Shown here one piece after another: positions 6,731 through 15,664 of a DNA stretch of 64,000 bases. The DNA is from Gammaproteobacteria bacterium (lineage in GTDB: Bacteria > Pseudomonadota > Gammaproteobacteria > Steroidobacterales > Steroidobacteraceae). How positions within the stretch are numbered: the first letter of the stretch is position 1; each line of letters opens with the position of its first letter. The stretch spans positions 124,001 to 188,000 of the forward strand of contig PKRE01000005.1 in NCBI GenBank assembly GCA_017577615.1, read 5' to 3'. The position numbers and the translations under genes are program-made. The notes beneath the pieces are model-generated. The model was not told the DNA's origin. It searched no databases and was given only the letters and a program-made list of their open reading frames with translations.

Positions 6731-8964
6731 CGTCGACCTCGGCGACGCTGCCAAGGGCTGCGCAGGCGTCTAGGTGCATTGGCGAGTTCGGCACGCGCTT
6801 CCGCAAGCTCGAAATCGATCTTGCGCTCGTCTATGAGCACGTTGACGAGCCGGACGCGTAGATGATCACCCAGCTTGAAGACGCGTCCACTGCGCGCAGC
6901 CACCATTCGGAACCCGGAACGATCGCGCGTGAAATAGTCGGCACCGAGACCGCTCACGTGGATGAGACCGTCGATCTGCAGCCCCTTCACGCGAACGAAC
7001 AGGCCGAAATCGACGACACCCGTGACGATCACGTCGAACTCTTCACCGATCTTGTCTTGCATGTACTGGCATTTCAGCCAGGACAACGCATCGCGAGTCG
7101 CCTCCTCGGCGCGACGCTCCGTGAAAGAGCAATGCAGACCGAGCTGCTCCAACGACTCAACGAACGAGTCTGCATCGCCGCCGTGCAAGACATGACGAAT
7201 GCCACGATGCACGATCAAGTCCGGATAGCGGCGAATCGGCGAGGTGAAGTGCACGTATTCCTTCAGAGCCAAGCCGAAGTGCCCGATGTTCTCCGGCTGA
7301 TATGCTGCGTGCGGCAAGGAACGCACGATGACCGTACCGATGAGCTCTGCTTCCTCGCGGCCGACCACTTGCTTCAAGACGGCTGCCAAGTCTCCCGGCT
7401 CGAGCGGGCGGTCTCGCGGCAAGTGAATGCCGAAACCTTGCAGAAACAGACGCAACTGCTCGAGCCGCTCCTCTTCGGGCCGGCCATGTACACGATAAAG
7501 CGTCGGAATCTTGTGGCGCTTGAGGAAACGAGCGGCCTGCACGTTGGCAGCGATCATGCACTCCTCGATGAGCCGATGGGCGTCGTTGCGCGCATGCTCG
7601 ACAAACGCAGCGACACGCCCGTGCGCATCGAACTGCACTTTGAGCTCCGGCACGTCGAGCTCGAGAGCACCGCGCTCAAGGCGCGCCGCATACAACGCAC
7701 GAAATACGTTGTACAGATCGTTCAGCAACGGCCCGACGGCGTGCACGTCCTGATCCTCGACCGCAGCCGGATTCGCAAGGTACGCGGCCACCTTCGTGTA
7801 CGTGAGGCGAGCACGCGACCGTATCACGGCTTCGAAGAACCTCGAGCGAGTCACCTTGCCCGCCTGGTTAACGCGCATCTCGCAGGCAAGACACAACCGG
7901 TCCACGTCGGGATTGAGGGAGCACAAACCGTTGGACAACGCCTCCGGCAACATCGGCAGCACGCGATTCGGAAAGTACACCGAGGTGCCACGGTGCTGCG
8001 CCTCGCGATCGAGTGCCGAGCCCGGAGTCACATAAGCAGCAACATCGGCGATCGCGACGATCAGACGCCACCCGCCGCGCACCGGCTCGCACCAGACGGC
8101 GTCGTCGAAATCGCGTGCATCCTCGCCGTCGATCGTGACGAATGCGAGGTCGCGTAGATCCTCTCGGTCACGTTTTGCGGCTGCGCTCACATGGGTGCCG
8201 AAACGTTCCGCCTCCTGGAGCGCATCGGGCGGAAACTCGAACGGCAACCCATGCGAGTGAATGGCAATCTCAGTTTCCATCCCTGGAGCGGCATGCTCGC
8301 CGAGCACGCGGGTGACATGCCCAACCGGCTGGGCCGTCTTGGAAGGCTGCTCGATGAGCTTGACGAGCACGATCTGCCCCGCGCGCGCGTTCTCCAGGCG
8401 GTCGCGCGGTATGAGCACTCGATGGGTGATGCGCGGGTTGTCGGGCACCACGAAGAAGATGCCCGCTTCCTCGTACAAGCGGCCGACGATCTGTTGTGTC
8501 TTGCGCTCGAGAATCTTGACGATCGCGCCCTCGGGCCGGCCGCGAAGATCGGTGCCGGTCCGACGCACGGCGACACGGTCGCCATGCATCACTTCGAGCA
8601 TCTGCCGTGGCGGCAGGAAAATCGGCGTCGTGCGATCGTCGGGCATGACGAACCCGTGACCGTCACGGTGCGCGCTGACGGTGCCGACGATCAGGGGCAG
8701 GAACTCGCGCAGGCAGTACTCCCCGCGCCGGTTGCGCACGATCTCGCCCGCGCGCACCAAGGAATCCAGCTCTGCGTCCAGTCTGGCGCGTGCGGCGCGC
8801 GTGGTCCGGCCGAGCCGCTGCGCGAGCTCGTCGAGCGTCAAAGGAAGGCCCGCGTCCCGTAGCGCGTCAGTGATGAGCGCGGCGTCTGCCCGCGCGCGAG
8901 CCGTTTGGCGACTCACCTTCCGGCGTTGTCGACGCGGTCCCCGTACCGTTCTTTTTCGATGCAT
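6727..8964 (-). CDS. rnr: Ribonuclease R
   Basis: 745 residues, a processive 3'-5' exoribonuclease that degrades structured RNA. In order: a basic N-terminus and winged-helix domain (about 25-85), cold-shock domains (about 85-235), the RNB catalytic domain with IDGEDARDFDDAV (its Asp residues bind Mg), an S1 domain near the C-terminus (GVVDFGLFVRVKGLQIDGL), and a basic tail. It is somewhat shorter than the 813-residue E. coli enzyme because its tail is short. It is translationally coupled to rlmB downstream and diverges from the tRNA-Leu promoter. Confidence 0.96.
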   Translation of the reverse strand: MHRKRTVRGPRRQRRKVSRQTARARADAALITDALRDAGLPLTLDELAQRLGRTTRAARARLDAELDSLVRAGEIVRNRRGEYCLREFLPLIVGTVSAHRDGHGFVMPDDRTTPIFLPPRQMLEVMHGDRVAVRRTGTDLRGRPEGAIVKILERKTQQIVGRLYEEAGIFFVVPDNPRITHRVLIPRDRLENARAGQIVLVKLIEQPSKTAQPVGHVTRVLGEHAAPGMETEIAIHSHGLPFEFPPDALQEAERFGTHVSAAAKRDREDLRDLAFVTIDGEDARDFDDAVWCEPVRGGWRLIVAIADVAAYVTPGSALDREAQHRGTSVYFPNRVLPMLPEALSNGLCSLNPDVDRLCLACEMRVNQAGKVTRSRFFEAVIRSRARLTYTKVAAYLANPAAVEDQDVHAVGPLLNDLYNVFRALYAARLERGALELDVPELKVQFDAHGRVAAFVEHARNDAHRLIEECMIAANVQAARFLKRHKIPTLYRVHGRPEEERLEQLRLFLQGFGIHLPRDRPLEPGDLAAVLKQVVGREEAELIGTVIVRSLPHAAYQPENIGHFGLALKEYVHFTSPIRRYPDLIVHRGIRHVLHGGDADSFVESLEQLGLHCSFTERRAEEATRDALSWLKCQYMQDKIGEEFDVIVTGVVDFGLFVRVKGLQIDGLIHVSGLGADYFTRDRSGFRMVAARSGRVFKLGDHLRVRLVNVLIDERKIDFELAEARAELANAPRRLRSPWQRRRGRR

Positions 8965-9000
8965 GTTTCCTCTACCGTGAGAGCCGTGTCGGTGCCGTCA

Positions 9001-9029
9001 TTGACACCCAATTGACGCCTCTGTACATT
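9001..9029 (+). promoter_or_regulatory. Sigma-70-type promoter of tRNA-Leu
   Basis: A perfect -35 TTGACA (9001-9006), a 17-base spacer and a -10 TACATT (9024-9029) lie about 40 bases before the tRNA. Transcription would start near 9036. It is one of the best promoter matches in the window. Confidence 0.75.
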
Positions 9030-9069
9030 GGCGCGCCTTCGTGCCGGGGCCCGCCCCGTTGTTCCCCAT

Positions 9070-9154
9070 GCCCAGGTGGCGGAACTGGTAGACGCGCTGG
9101 TTTCAGGTACCAGTGGAGCGATCCGTGGAGGTTCGAGTCCTCTCCTGGGCACCA
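9070..9154 (+). tRNA. tRNA-Leu, anticodon CAG
   Basis: 85 bases with encoded CCA. The acceptor stem pairs GCCCAGG (9070-9076) with CCTGGGC (9144-9150), followed by discriminator A and CCA. The anticodon stem CTGGT/ACCAG holds the loop TTCAGGT, giving anticodon CAG. A long variable arm typical of type II tRNA-Leu and the T-loop GTTCGAGTCC are present. Confidence 0.96.
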
Positions 9155-9187
9155 ACATCATCTCATCGGCGGCCGCACGTTATCGAG

Positions 9188-9208
9188 ACGGGGCGAAGCC
9201 TGCCCCGT
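9188..9208 (+). terminator. GC-rich hairpin downstream of tRNA-Leu
   Basis: A perfect 7-bp stem, ACGGGGC (9188-9194) and GCCCCGT (9202-9208), with a 7-base loop lies 34 bases after the tRNA. No T-tract follows, so it may aid 3' end formation or processing rather than act alone as an intrinsic terminator. Nothing else was recognised between 9155 and 9380. Confidence 0.4.
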
Positions 9209-9380
9209 ATTCGACCCGCCTCGACGCTCAAGGACCGCTGCACATGCGTGCGCACGCAGCGCTTCGTCCTTACCCGTAGCCCCTGAGCGAGCGACCGCCC
9301 CGCTTGCGCCTGAGATGCCACAGGGCTGAGAACGCGAGCTACCACTACCGTGGGGCGGCCCAGCCGACGCCGGGCCGCAA

Positions 9381-10673
9381 TCAGTCGAAGGGATGCTTCA
9401 GCACGATCGTTTCGCTACGGTCCGGACCCGTCGAAATGATCGCGATCGGCGCTCCAACGAGCACTTCCAGGCGTCGGAGATACGCTTGCGCGTTGCGCGG
9501 CAGGTCATCAAAAGATTTCACGCCCGCGGTGCTCTCTTTCCAGCCGGGGTGCTCCTCGTAGATCGGCACGCACACCGAAAGCGCATCGGCGCCGACCGGC
9601 AGCAGATCGCGTCGTTCTCCGCGCACCTCGTAGCCCACCGCAACTCGCACGGTATCAAGACCGTCGAGCACGTCGAGCTTCGTGATGCACAACCCAGAGA
9701 TGCCATTGATCTCCACCACACGGCGCAGACCTGCGGCATCGAACCAGCCGCAGCGACGCGGTCGGCCGGTCACCGAGCCGTACTCATTGCCTCGCACTCT
9801 CAAGTATTCGCCGATCTCATCGTCGAGCTCGGTCGGGAAAGGGCCGCTGCCGACTCGCGTTGCGTACGCCTTCGCGACGCCGAGCACATAGTGCAAGTGC
9901 TGCGGACCGACGCCCGCACCAATGGAGGCTTGCCCCGCGACGCAGTTGCTCGAAGTCACGAACGGATAGGTGCCGTGGTCGATATCGAGCAGCGCTGCTT
10001 GCGCTCCTTCGAACAACACTCGCTTGCCGACACGCACGAGCGCGTTCACTTCGCCAGAGACGTCCGCGACCATGGGTCGGAGGCGCTCTGCATATGCAAG
10101 CGTCTCGTCGAGCGTCTGCTGAAAATCGATCGTAGGTGCCTTGAAATAATTGCGCAAAACGAAATTGTGGTAGTCGAGCACTTCACCAAGCTTCGCTGCA
10201 AAGCGCTCGCGAGCGAACAGGTCCTGCACCCTGATCGCACGACGCGCGACTTTGTCCTCGTAGGCAGGACCGATACCGCGCCCGGTCGTGCCGATGCGCG
10301 CCTGCCCCATCGCTGCCTCACGTGCCTGATCGAGCGCAATGTGGTACGGCAGGATGAGCGGACAGGTCTCGGAAATGCGCAATCGGCGTGTCACATCGAT
10401 GCCGGCGCGCTCGAGCTCGGTGATCTCCTCGAACAACGCCTGGGGCGACAGCACGACGCCGTTGCCGATGTAGCACGTGACGTGCTCATGAAGGATGCCC
10501 GAAGGAATGAGCCTGAGGATCGTCTTGTTGCCGTTGATGACGAGGGTGTGCCCCGCGTTGTGGCCTCCTTGGAAACGCACAACAGCGCTGACGCGATCTG
10601 TCAACAGGTCGACGATCTTCCCCTTGCCTTCGTCGCCCCATTGAGCGCCAATGACTACGACGTTCTTTCTCAT
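9381..10673 (-). CDS. purA: Adenylosuccinate synthetase
   Basis: 430 residues. The enzyme joins IMP and aspartate using GTP, the first committed step from IMP to AMP. The N-terminus shows the phosphate loop QWGDEGKGK (11-19, catalytic Asp14) and GGHNAGHT (36-43, catalytic His42), followed by the GTTGRGIGPAYEDK block and a late TGRPRRCGWFD motif. The length is normal for bacteria. It is the last gene of the hfq-hflX-hflK-hflC-DUF2065-purA run, as in E. coli, with 10 bases after the DUF2065 gene. Confidence 0.98.
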   Translation of the reverse strand: MRKNVVVIGAQWGDEGKGKIVDLLTDRVSAVVRFQGGHNAGHTLVINGNKTILRLIPSGILHEHVTCYIGNGVVLSPQALFEEITELERAGIDVTRRLRISETCPLILPYHIALDQAREAAMGQARIGTTGRGIGPAYEDKVARRAIRVQDLFARERFAAKLGEVLDYHNFVLRNYFKAPTIDFQQTLDETLAYAERLRPMVADVSGEVNALVRVGKRVLFEGAQAALLDIDHGTYPFVTSSNCVAGQASIGAGVGPQHLHYVLGVAKAYATRVGSGPFPTELDDEIGEYLRVRGNEYGSVTGRPRRCGWFDAAGLRRVVEINGISGLCITKLDVLDGLDTVRVAVGYEVRGERRDLLPVGADALSVCVPIYEEHPGWKESTAGVKSFDDLPRNAQAYLRRLEVLVGAPIAIISTGPDRSETIVLKHPFD

Positions 10674-10683
10674 GTCGGGCGGG

Positions 10684-10875
10684 TCACGATCGAACGAGGT
10701 AAAGGAGCGCCAAACCCGCGCTCATGCTGATCAATCCCCACAGCCGCAAGGAGCTGTCGGCCATGTTTGCAAAGGTTGCCATCATGCGCTTCATCAAATC
10801 GGGCTTTAAGAACGGCAGAATGCCTTCCAAGACGAGATAGAGCGCGACCGCCGCCCACAGATCCGACCATTGCAT
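10684..10875 (-). CDS. DUF2065 (YjeT-like) small membrane protein
   Basis: 63 residues with two hydrophobic segments (about 6-22 and 44-62) around a short polar stretch containing KPDLMKRMM. Length, topology and position between hflC and purA match the YjeT/DUF2065 family, whose function is not known. It lies 8 bases after hflC and 10 bases before purA, so it is probably co-translated with both. A co-function with the HflKC-FtsH membrane complex is only suggested by conserved neighbourhood. Confidence 0.85.
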   Translation of the reverse strand: MQWSDLWAAVALYLVLEGILPFLKPDLMKRMMATFANMADSSLRLWGLISMSAGLALLYLVRS

Positions 10876-10883
10876 GGCAAGAA

Positions 10884-11753
10884 TCAGCGCCGGCTCGCGC
10901 GGTTGAGATACTTGAAGAAGTCGCTGTCAGGCGAAATCACGAGCACATCACTCTCGGTTCCGAGCGCTTGGCGATACGCCTCGAGGCTGCGGTAAAAGGA
11001 GTAGAACTCGGGATTCTTCTGGAACGCCTGAGCGTAGATCTCGGCAGCCCGCGCGTCGCCTTCGCCACGGATGATCTCGGCTTCACGTCGCGCGTTCGCC
11101 AGAATTTCCGTACGTTGCCGGTCGGCTTCGGCACGTAATTTCTCGGCGATCTCCGCGCCGCGAGCGCGCAATTCCTTCGCTTGACGATCGAAGTCCTGGC
11201 GCATGCGCGAGAACACCGATTCACTCACTTCCTCCGGCAGATCGATCTTCTTGACGCGCACGTCGACCAGCTCGACACCTAAGCCGCTCGTCGGTCCTTC
11301 CGTGATCTTCAGGATCTCGCCCGTGAATTCCGCGCGCTCCGCTGCAACGACTTGCTGGATCGTGCGACGCGCGATCACGCCCTTGATTCCGTCCTTCACG
11401 ATGCTGCCCAGACGGCCCGCCGCAACATCCTCGATGCCGCCGGTCGCCTGGTAGTAGCGTGAGACGTCCTCGATCCGCCACTTGATATAGAAATCGATGC
11501 GCAGAATCTTGCCTTCGCTCGTCAGGAACTGCTCGGCAGGATAGTTCTCCGTGATGATGCGGCGCTCGAACTTACGGACGTTGTTGACGAACGGAATCAT
11601 GAAGTGCAGTCCCGGCGCATAATCGGAGCGCACGATCTGCCCGAAGCGGAACTTGATCGCCAGCTCCGTCTCCTTCACCGTGAAGGCTGACATCGAGAGC
11701 ACGATCAACGCGACGGCTCCGATGATGAGCCCGAGAAAAGCGCGATTGGCCAT
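10884..11753 (-). CDS. hflC: Protease modulator HflC
   Basis: 289 residues. An N-terminal membrane anchor (about 5-25) is followed by an SPFH/prohibitin domain (VKETELAIKFRFGQIVRSDYAPGLHF) and a charged coiled-coil rich in Arg/Ala/Glu (about 180-240). HflC pairs with HflK in a large periplasm-facing cage that encloses the FtsH protease and modulates the degradation of membrane proteins. The start codon shares a base with the hflK stop (TAATG), indicating coupled synthesis of the two subunits. Confidence 0.96.
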   Translation of the reverse strand: MANRAFLGLIIGAVALIVLSMSAFTVKETELAIKFRFGQIVRSDYAPGLHFMIPFVNNVRKFERRIITENYPAEQFLTSEGKILRIDFYIKWRIEDVSRYYQATGGIEDVAAGRLGSIVKDGIKGVIARRTIQQVVAAERAEFTGEILKITEGPTSGLGVELVDVRVKKIDLPEEVSESVFSRMRQDFDRQAKELRARGAEIAEKLRAEADRQRTEILANARREAEIIRGEGDARAAEIYAQAFQKNPEFYSFYRSLEAYRQALGTESDVLVISPDSDFFKYLNRASRR

Positions 11754-12907
11754 TATCGTGTTCCCCGCGTCCGGCGATCGTTCTGCGAAGCGCTCGAAGC
11801 CGATGAGCTCGTGCCTTCGACGGTCATGGTCGTCTCCGTCTCCGCAGGTCGAGCCGGCCGACGCCCTTGCTCGAGCAACTTGTCGATCGGAAGGTAGATC
11901 AGATTGCCGCTGCCATCGGTATCGAGCACGACCTTCTTGGAGCTCGCGAGCACCTGCTCGATCGTTTCGAGGTACAGGCGCTCGCGCGTGACGGCCGGTG
12001 CCCGTTCGTATTCCCGAAGAAGCTGCAGGAAGCGCTGGGTCTCACCCTCCGCGTCTGCAATGACACGCGCGCGATAAGCATGCGCATCCTGGACATAGCG
12101 CACGCCTTCGCCACGAGCGCGCGGGATGAGATCGTTGGCGTACGCCTGCGCGGCGAGCGCGAAACGGTCGCGATCCTCACGCGCCTTAATGGCATCTTGC
12201 TGGGCGCTCGCCACCTCGGCCGGCACACGCACGTCCTGCAAGTTGACGCTCGTCACCTCGAGACCGGTCTTGTATGCATCGAGGGTTCGCTGAATGAGGT
12301 CTTTGGTCTGCGCCACGATCTGCTGGCGGCCGGACTCCAGAACGTCGCTCAAGCGGCTGCGACCGACGATCTCGCGGATTGCGCTCTCGCTCACCTCCCG
12401 CAGAGTCTGCTCGGGTTGCAGCACATTGAATGCGTAATCGAGCGGATTGGCGCGACGGAACTGCACCTCAAGATTGATATCGACGAGAGTCTCGTCGGCA
12501 GTGAGCATGCGGGTCTGCTCACTGAAGCTTTCGATGGATTGAATGTTGACGATCTGCTTGGTCTCGATCGGCCACGGCAGATGCCAACGCAACCCAGGCT
12601 GTGTGGTCGCGACGTACTTACCGAAGCGAAGCACGATCGCACGCTCCGCCTCATCGACCTGATACAAGCCTGTAAAGGCCCAGATCGCGAGCAGGACGAC
12701 CACGATCGTGCCGATGCTGAAGCCGGGCAGCTGGCCAGCGCCTCCCGTACCGCGCGGACCGCCTCCGCCACCGAAAATGCCTCCGAACCTCCGGCGCAGG
12801 TTGCGGAAAACCTCGTCCAAGTCAGGCGGCCCCTGGTCCGGCCGGTTACCGCCGCTCCAAGGGTTGCGTCTACCGCCGGGATTTCCGCCGGATTCGTTCC
12901 ATACCAT
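11753..12907 (-). CDS. hflK: FtsH protease modulator HflK
   Basis: 384 residues. The N-terminal ~60 residues are Gly/Pro/Arg-rich and cytoplasmic (NPGGRRNPWSGG-like), followed by one transmembrane helix (about 75-95), an SPFH domain (YQVDEAERAIVLRFGKY), a coiled-coil and a polar Ser/Thr-rich C-terminus. It forms the HflKC complex with the next gene product around FtsH. It lies 43 bases after hflX. The length is slightly below the 419 residues of E. coli HflK. Confidence 0.96.
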   Translation of the reverse strand: MVWNESGGNPGGRRNPWSGGNRPDQGPPDLDEVFRNLRRRFGGIFGGGGGPRGTGGAGQLPGFSIGTIVVVLLAIWAFTGLYQVDEAERAIVLRFGKYVATTQPGLRWHLPWPIETKQIVNIQSIESFSEQTRMLTADETLVDINLEVQFRRANPLDYAFNVLQPEQTLREVSESAIREIVGRSRLSDVLESGRQQIVAQTKDLIQRTLDAYKTGLEVTSVNLQDVRVPAEVASAQQDAIKAREDRDRFALAAQAYANDLIPRARGEGVRYVQDAHAYRARVIADAEGETQRFLQLLREYERAPAVTRERLYLETIEQVLASSKKVVLDTDGSGNLIYLPIDKLLEQGRRPARPAETETTMTVEGTSSSASSASQNDRRTRGTR

Positions 12908-12950
12908 GTCGGATGGTTGCTCTTAATGGGAAAGTGTCTGTGATGGAAGC

Positions 12951-14288
12951 TCAGCCGACCCACGAAGTCGAGCCGCGCGATTGTAGGAACGCATCCGAGT
13001 GGGCACAAGTTTTGTCCGGCTCCTCGAGATCTAGCTGCTCGCTGCGACAGAGCGCCTCGAACGCGCGCCGGGGCATGGACACCTCGAGATCGATGGCTCC
13101 GCCCGGCAGCATCTTCTCACTCAGAACGGCGCCTGCGGCGAAAAATTTGGCGCGCGCTCGCCCATCCTCCGGCTTCAGAACGATGTGTCGATGGATCAGC
13201 TCCGGGCCAAGGAACTGCCCGATGGCTGCGATCAGGAGATCCGTGCCGGCACCGGTTTGCGCCGACAGCCATACCCGTCGCACACCGCCGTCCTCGCCGC
13301 GCTCGACGTGCGGGACTTCATTCAGCAGATCCACCTTGTTGTAGACCTCGATCTGCGGCAGATCGCCGGCCCCCACATCTCGCAATACCTCATTCACCTG
13401 GGCAATCCGCTCGCTGCGGTTGGGATCGGCGGCATCGATCACGTGCAGCAAGAGTGTCGCTTCGCGGGCCTCCTGCAACGTGGAGCGGAACGCCGCCACG
13501 AGCTCGTGCGGAAGATCACGCACGAAACCGACGGTATCCGCCAGCAAGGCATGACGTGCATCGGGTAGATCGAGTCGACGCACCGTCGGATCCAACGTGG
13601 CGAACAGCTGATCTGCCGCATACGCCTGTGAGCCGGTGAGCCTGTTGAACAGTGTCGATTTGCCCGCGTTCGTATAGCCGACCAGCGTCACGGTCGGGAC
13701 CGCCGCGCGCTTGCGCTCGCGACGAGTCGTCTCCCGCTGCCTGACGACTTTGTCCAAGCGCGCGTTCAGGGTCTTGATACGATTGCCGATCAGACGACGG
13801 TCGGTCTCGAGCTGCGTTTCACCTGGACCGCGCAACCCGATACCGCCTTTTTGCCGCTCAAGGTGAGTCCATCCGCGCACGAGGCGCGTAGAAATGTGCT
13901 TGAGCTGGGCGAGCTCGACCTGCAGCTTTCCTTCGAAGCTACGTGCGCGCTGCGCGAAGATGTCGAGAATCAGGCCAGTGCGATCGAGCACTCTGCATTG
14001 AAGAAATGCTTCGAGGTTGCGTTCCTGGCTGGGCGACAGGGCATGATCGAACAGCACCAGGTCCGCGCCGAGCGAGCGCACCTGCTCCCGGATCTCTTCT
14101 GCTTTGCCGCTACCAACGAACAAGCGTGGATCCGGCGTGCGGCGCGTGCCCGTGATCAATCCGAGCACGGTTGCTCCTGCCGAGCGCGCCAGCGCCTCGA
14201 ACTCGCTCAGCTCGTCCTTGCTTGGGGGGCGGCCAAGCCCGATCCGCACCAACAGCGCACGTTCACCGCTGCGGGGACGCTCAAACAA
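12951..14288 (-). CDS. hflX: Ribosome-associated GTPase HflX
   Basis: 445 residues. The N-terminal HflX domain (about 10-190) carries the GGIGLRGPGETQLE signature (148-161). The GTPase domain shows G1 GYTNAGKST (204-212), G3 DTVGF (251-255) and G4 NKVD near residue 320. HflX splits stalled 70S ribosomes during heat stress. The start is 21 bases after the hfq stop, on the same strand; the order miaA-hfq-hflX-hflK-hflC is conserved across gammaproteobacteria. Confidence 0.97.
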   Translation of the reverse strand: MFERPRSGERALLVRIGLGRPPSKDELSEFEALARSAGATVLGLITGTRRTPDPRLFVGSGKAEEIREQVRSLGADLVLFDHALSPSQERNLEAFLQCRVLDRTGLILDIFAQRARSFEGKLQVELAQLKHISTRLVRGWTHLERQKGGIGLRGPGETQLETDRRLIGNRIKTLNARLDKVVRQRETTRRERKRAAVPTVTLVGYTNAGKSTLFNRLTGSQAYAADQLFATLDPTVRRLDLPDARHALLADTVGFVRDLPHELVAAFRSTLQEAREATLLLHVIDAADPNRSERIAQVNEVLRDVGAGDLPQIEVYNKVDLLNEVPHVERGEDGGVRRVWLSAQTGAGTDLLIAAIGQFLGPELIHRHIVLKPEDGRARAKFFAAGAVLSEKMLPGGAIDLEVSMPRRAFEALCRSEQLDLEEPDKTCAHSDAFLQSRGSTSWVG

Positions 14289-14309
14289 CGGCGAACTCCC
14301 CGAGCGAGA

Positions 14310-14564
14310 TCATTCGCTCGATGCGTTGGACTCCGCTGCCTCGTCGCCGATCGGCAAGCGAATAGCGCGCGCCGGAACGACGGTCGAGATCGCGTGCTTG
14401 TACACCATCTGGCTTACGCTGTTCTTGAGCAGCACGACGAATTGATCGAAGGAATCGATCTGCCCTTGCAGCTTGATACCGTTCACGAGATAAATCGAAA
14501 CAGGCACGCGCTCCTTGCGCAGAGTGTTCAGGAACGGGTCCTGTAATGATTGCCCTCTGGCCAT
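14310..14564 (-). CDS. hfq: RNA chaperone Hfq
   Basis: 84 residues. The protein starts MARGQSLQDPFLNTLRKERV and carries the Sm1 motif (VNGIKLQGQIDSFDQFVVLL) and the Sm2 motif with YKHAIST. It forms a hexameric ring that pairs small RNAs with mRNAs. The C-terminal tail is short (about 15 residues, GDEAAESNASSE), unlike the long E. coli tail. The ATG at 14564 has an AAGGAG Shine-Dalgarno upstream; the open frame extends to 14660 without Hfq homology. It lies 137 bases after miaA, so it may also have its own promoter. Confidence 0.98.
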   Translation of the reverse strand: MARGQSLQDPFLNTLRKERVPVSIYLVNGIKLQGQIDSFDQFVVLLKNSVSQMVYKHAISTVVPARAIRLPIGDEAAESNASSE

Positions 14565-14701
14565 CAATCGTCTCCTTGTTATGACTTGGAATTCTTTGTT
14601 GAGCGTTTCCGACATTGCCGCTTCCGTGCAGCCGGAGGACGGCCGACTTGCACCAGCCAATGCTCGTTGCAGTACGGCAGTCTAACACAGCGCTAATCGG
14701 T

Positions 14702-15664
14702 TCAAGTCCGCCTTTCGTTCAATACTGAGTCGATAACGCGCACTATGTGGGCGTCCGCCCTAGATTCAAGAGCGTCGACCCAGCTCACCTCGCTTTCGGA
14801 GCGCAGCCAGATCAGTTGTCTACGCGCGAGATGTCGCGTCGCGACGATTGCTCTTTGTGCCGCCGACTCCAAAGTTTCCTTCCCTTGCAAATGTTCCCAG
14901 AGCTGGCGATAGCCGACCGAGCGAATCGACGGCAGCTCGGCGTGCAGGTCACCGCGCGCGTACAACGCGCGCACCTCCTCCAGGAATCCGTCCTTCATCA
15001 TGCGATGGAAGCGCGCTTCGATCGCCTCGTACAGCCGCGCGCGCTCCCCCGGCACCCAGGCATAAGCGAGAAAGCGCAACTTGGGTCTAGGCGAGTGCGC
15101 CGTGACGTGCAACTCGCTTAAGGATTTCCCCGTCAGGCGGAACACCTCGAGCGCACGCTGGATGCGTTGCGCATCATTCGGCCGGATACGCGCCGCAGCC
15201 TGCGGATCGATTTGCGCAAGCTCGCGATGCAGCGCCGGCCACCCCTTCTCCGCCGCCTCACGGTCGATCTGCGCGCGGACAGCCGGGTCAGCCGAAGGCA
15301 ATGCAGCGAGCCCCCGTCGCAAGGCCCTGAAGTACAGCATCGTGCCGCCGACGAGCACCGGCAGGCGACCGCCGCGATGGGCCTCTTCGATTGCAGCGGT
15401 CGCATCACGCACGAACTGGCCGGCAGAATAGGCTTGCGACGGGTCGAGGATGTCCACGAGCCGATGCGGATGGCGAGCAAGCACCTCCGGCGGCGGCTTG
15501 CCGGTGCCGATGTTCATGTCCCGGTACACCATCGCCGAGTCGACACTGATGATGTCGATGGGCCAGTCCTCGGCAAGGCGCAGGACGAGATCCGTCTTAC
15601 CGGCCCCTGTCGGTCCCATGATCAGCACGACGGGCGGCGCAGTTGATATGTCAAAAGCAGTCAT
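14702..15664 (-). CDS. miaA: tRNA dimethylallyltransferase
   Basis: 320 residues. The enzyme adds a dimethylallyl group to A37 of tRNAs that read UNN codons, the first step to ms2i6A. The P-loop GPTGAGKT lies at 17-24 and the DSAMVYRDMNIGTGKP block soon after. The ATG at 15664 is chosen because it overlaps the mutL stop as ATGA and leaves the normal short lead before the P-loop; the open frame runs on to 15829 inside mutL. mutL-miaA-hfq is a classic gammaproteobacterial order. Confidence 0.97.
   Translation of the reverse strand: MTAFDISTAPPVVLIMGPTGAGKTDLVLRLAEDWPIDIISVDSAMVYRDMNIGTGKPPPEVLARHPHRLVDILDPSQAYSAGQFVRDATAAIEEAHRGGRLPVLVGGTMLYFRALRRGLAALPSADPAVRAQIDREAAEKGWPALHRELAQIDPQAAARIRPNDAQRIQRALEVFRLTGKSLSELHVTAHSPRPKLRFLAYAWVPGERARLYEAIEARFHRMMKDGFLEEVRALYARGDLHAELPSIRSVGYRQLWEHLQGKETLESAAQRAIVATRHLARRQLIWLRSESEVSWVDALESRADAHIVRVIDSVLNERRT

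Noticed and set aside
6862..8157. 431-codon open frame antisense to rnr
   Set aside because: RNase R on the other strand has full homology; the antisense frame is a GC-driven shadow without domains.
9393..10730. 445-codon open frame antisense to purA
   Set aside because: PurA motifs are complete on the minus strand; the antisense frame is composition-driven.
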